A DNA stretch of 7,717 nt from CAMBDR01 sp046597185 (GTDB lineage Bacteria; Pseudomonadota; Gammaproteobacteria; Burkholderiales; Burkholderiaceae_D), in assembly GCA_046597185.1 (NCBI GenBank), contig JBKJLF010000180.1, forward strand, positions 1 to 7,717, written 5' to 3'. The notes under the pieces are model-generated. The model saw only the letters and a program-made list of their open reading frames with translations, ran no database searches and was not told the origin of the DNA. Positions 5,750 to 7,717 of the stretch are shown here, one piece after another. Every line of letters starts with the position of its first letter. Position 1 is the stretch's first letter. Position numbers and translations under genes: made by a program.

Positions 5750-7717
5750 GGTGCATGCCCCAAGACGCGCCAGATAATAATCTTTTATATGTATTTATTG
5801 GTGGCGGCACCGTCACCGTGCGCGACATTGATGACGAACGACCATGGTGGCTTACTGCTCTCGGGGTGGCAATCGGCGTGGCGCTCACCCTGTGCGGGCG
5901 CGGCAGCGTGATCCGCCACTGGACTGATGATGGTGAAAGCTACCAGTTTGCTTACGATCTAATCGCACAAAGCAGCAGCGTAGTCGATCAATCCGGGCGA
6001 GTTTGCCATTGGCAATGGAATGCCGACTCGCAGCCAACCCGCTACACCGACGCCGAAGGCCATCTCTGGCAATATGCTTGGAACGAATATCGGCAATTGC
6101 TGAGTTTAACCGACCCCTTGCTAGCAGTAACGCGCTGCGAGTACGATGAACAGGGGCGATTGAACACCCGCATCAACGCCCTTGATCAATTCGAAAAAAC
6201 CACTTGGCATGATCGTTTTGATCTGCCCTTGATCGAAATCGACGCGGCAGGCAACCGCTGGGCCTATGAATACGATCGCCAAGGCAATCTTACCAGCAGC
6301 ACCGATCCGCTCGGCCACCGTACCGAACATCATTACACTCAACAAGGTTTGCTGCATACCGTGCAGGACGCACGCGGCGGCTATTCACACTACGCATGGA
6401 ACCCTGCCGCCCAACTCACCCAGCACACCGATTGCTCCGGCAGGCAAACGCATTTCACTTACGATGCGCGTGGTGTATTAGCCAGCGTGACCGATGCCCT
6501 AGGCAACGCCACTCACTATCAAAGCGACGCGATTGGGCGCGTTACCGAAATACAGGCAGCCGACGGGTCGCGCCAACAGTTTGTCTATGGCGCCTTGGGC
6601 CGCATCATTACCAGCATCGACGCCAACCAGCGCCGCACCCACTACCAGCGCAATCGGCGTGGCTTACCCACCGAGCGCATCAATGCCTTGGGCCATGCGG
6701 TACGCTTTCATTATGATGCCGCGCAACGACTGAGCCAACTGCAAAATGAAAATGGTGAGATTTATCGGTTTGAATACGATAAAAACGACCACCTGATTCA
6801 GGAAATCGGGCTTGATGGCAGCATCAAACAGATCGTGCATGATGCGCGTGGCTTGCCCATCCAAGTTACCGATGGCTTTGGCAGTGACGCCGCCTTGAGT
6901 CAGTATTTGCAACGCGATTTGCTCGGTCGGCTAATTCGCAAACACACCAGCGGCGGCGGAAGCGGCAGCGGCACACTCACCAGCACCAGCTATCGCTACG
7001 ACCAGATCGGACAACTTTTGCAAGCCCAGCGTTGCACGCAACAAGGCGAGCAAAGAATCATCGACGATGATTTGCAATTTTGCTACAGCGTGCGCGGTGA
7101 AATAGTCAGTGAAACAGGTCACCTAGGCCAGTTGCAGCACAGCCATGATGAACTGGGCAACCGCATCAGCACCACCTTACCAGACGGCCGTATTATTAAC
7201 TACCTGCACTATGGTTCTGGCCATTTGCATCACGTCAATATCGACGGCGAAACCATCAGCGACATCGAACGTGCCGCCCTACACCGCGAAGTGCTGCGCA
7301 CCCAAGGCCAATTGAGCAGCCATTTCAGCTATGACCAGCAAGGCAGAAAAACCGGGCATCAAGTGCAACGCGCTCAGCATGCAGCGCACCATCTGCATAG
7401 CGCGGCAATACAAAAACAATGGCGCTACGACCCTTCTGGCAAAATGGTGCAAAAGCGCCATTCAATGCATGGCACGATGTATTACCGTTACGATCCACTG
7501 GGCCGCATCGCCAGTGCAAGCCAAACCGGCAAACTGGGCCAAGTCATCCAGCATGAACTATTCCAGTATGATGCTGCCGCCAACCTGGTCGATCAAGCGG
7601 GCGCAGTGGGCTACGTCAAGCACAACCGCGCCATGGTGTTTGAAGACAAGCGTTTTCAGTATGATCAGCATGGCCGCCTTCAAACCAAACTGAGCGGTAG
7701 CCACACCCGGCAACATT
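5746..7717 (+). CDS. Second, displaced Rhs-repeat gene, rearranged 5' end, 3' end outside window
   Basis: This frame is open without a stop from 5716 to the window end, at least 657 codons from ATG 5746. That ATG overlaps the immunity stop (ATGA). An alternative ATG at 5755 has GAGG only three bases upstream. After a short unrelated leader (PQDAPDNNLLY), residues 16-53 copy the PAAR end and following hydrophobic segment of the upstream effector (VFIGGG, ERPWW). The frame then jumps directly into the middle of the Rhs barrel (RHWTDDGESYQF), omitting what corresponds to upstream residues 211-496. YD repeats continue to the end. It lacks the prePAAR motif, most of PAAR and the Rhs cap, so it is unlikely to be delivered as it stands. 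The intact frame and largely synonymous differences show past selection on the protein. It is probably a displaced cassette carrying another toxin tip beyond the window. A truncated but expressed protein is possible. Confidence 0.8.
   Translation, partial: MRCMPQDAPDNNLLYVFIGGGTVTVRDIDDERPWWLTALGVAIGVALTLCGRGSVIRHWTDDGESYQFAYDLIAQSSSVVDQSGRVCHWQWNADSQPTRYTDAEGHLWQYAWNEYRQLLSLTDPLLAVTRCEYDEQGRLNTRINALDQFEKTTWHDRFDLPLIEIDAAGNRWAYEYDRQGNLTSSTDPLGHRTEHHYTQQGLLHTVQDARGGYSHYAWNPAAQLTQHTDCSGRQTHFTYDARGVLASVTDALGNATHYQSDAIGRVTEIQAADGSRQQFVYGALGRIITSIDANQRRTHYQRNRRGLPTERINALGHAVRFHYDAAQRLSQLQNENGEIYRFEYDKNDHLIQEIGLDGSIKQIVHDARGLPIQVTDGFGSDAALSQYLQRDLLGRLIRKHTSGGGSGSGTLTSTSYRYDQIGQLLQAQRCTQQGEQRIIDDDLQFCYSVRGEIVSETGHLGQLQHSHDELGNRISTTLPDGRIINYLHYGSGHLHHVNIDGETISDIERAALHREVLRTQGQLSSHFSYDQQGRKTGHQVQRAQHAAHHLHSAAIQKQWRYDPSGKMVQKRHSMHGTMYYRYDPLGRIASASQTGKLGQVIQHELFQYDAAANLVDQAGAVGYVKHNRAMVFEDKRFQYDQHGRLQTKLSGSHTRQH
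5789..5904 (+). repeat. Direct repeat A, copy 2 (displaced PAAR end)
   Basis: This is the second copy of the block at 1654-1769. It begins 39 bases after the immunity stop codon and ends exactly where the match jumps 858 bases ahead in the upstream gene. Similarity starts abruptly at ATGTATTTATTGG, and the leader before it (5750-5788) has no counterpart that I can find in the window. Confidence 0.9.
5908..7717 (+). repeat. Direct repeat B, copy 2 (displaced Rhs core)
   Basis: This is the downstream copy of the Rhs core block starting at 2628, and it continues past the window. The two copies flank the toxin tip and immunity gene (5088-5749). Homologous recombination between them would remove those genes and join the effector core to whatever tip follows the second copy. 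Confidence 0.92.

Noticed and set aside
5750..5790. Possible terminator or attachment site between the immunity gene and the second rhs copy
   Set aside because: I found no hairpin followed by a T-run and no direct repeat of this stretch elsewhere. It is short and open in the frame of the second rhs copy.

Overview
The window is a type VI secretion (T6SS) effector locus, all on the + strand and running off both ends: a 3' vgrG fragment (2-646), an EagR/DcrB-type chaperone gene (673-1110), a full-length prePAAR-PAAR-Rhs effector gene (1140-5429), its small putative immunity gene (5429-5749), and a second, diverged rhs reading frame (about 5746 to the window end). The order VgrG, EagR chaperone, Rhs effector, immunity is typical of Rhs effector islands in Gram-negative Proteobacteria. 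The GC-rich backbone and the style of the VgrG and Rhs proteins would suit a beta- or gammaproteobacterium; the sequence does not let me go further.

The genes work as one unit. The Rhs protein carries an N-terminal prePAAR motif, hydrophobic segments, a PAAR tip domain, a long YD-repeat cocoon and a short C-terminal toxin of about 113 residues. The EagR protein should hold the hydrophobic N-terminus before loading, the PAAR domain should sit on the VgrG spike, and the last small gene should protect the producer. Base composition steps down at the toxin tip and again in the immunity gene, as expected for an exchangeable tip-immunity cassette.

The most interesting part is 5746-7717. It has no stop codon and encodes at least 657 residues of Rhs repeats in frame, but its 5' part is rearranged. 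A 116-bp copy of the end of the PAAR region is joined in frame to the middle of the Rhs barrel, so 286 codons present in the upstream gene are missing. It differs from the upstream gene by about 11-17% of bases in the stretches I counted, mostly at synonymous positions, until about 7500. From there to the window end it is 98.6% identical (3 differences in 217 bp). This looks like a displaced or silent rhs cassette, with a sharp boundary suggesting recent gene conversion, placed so that recombination could swap the active effector's toxin tip. Its own toxin lies beyond the window. No RNA genes, CRISPR arrays, transposases or convincing terminators were seen, and no stretch over 300 bases lacks a gene.
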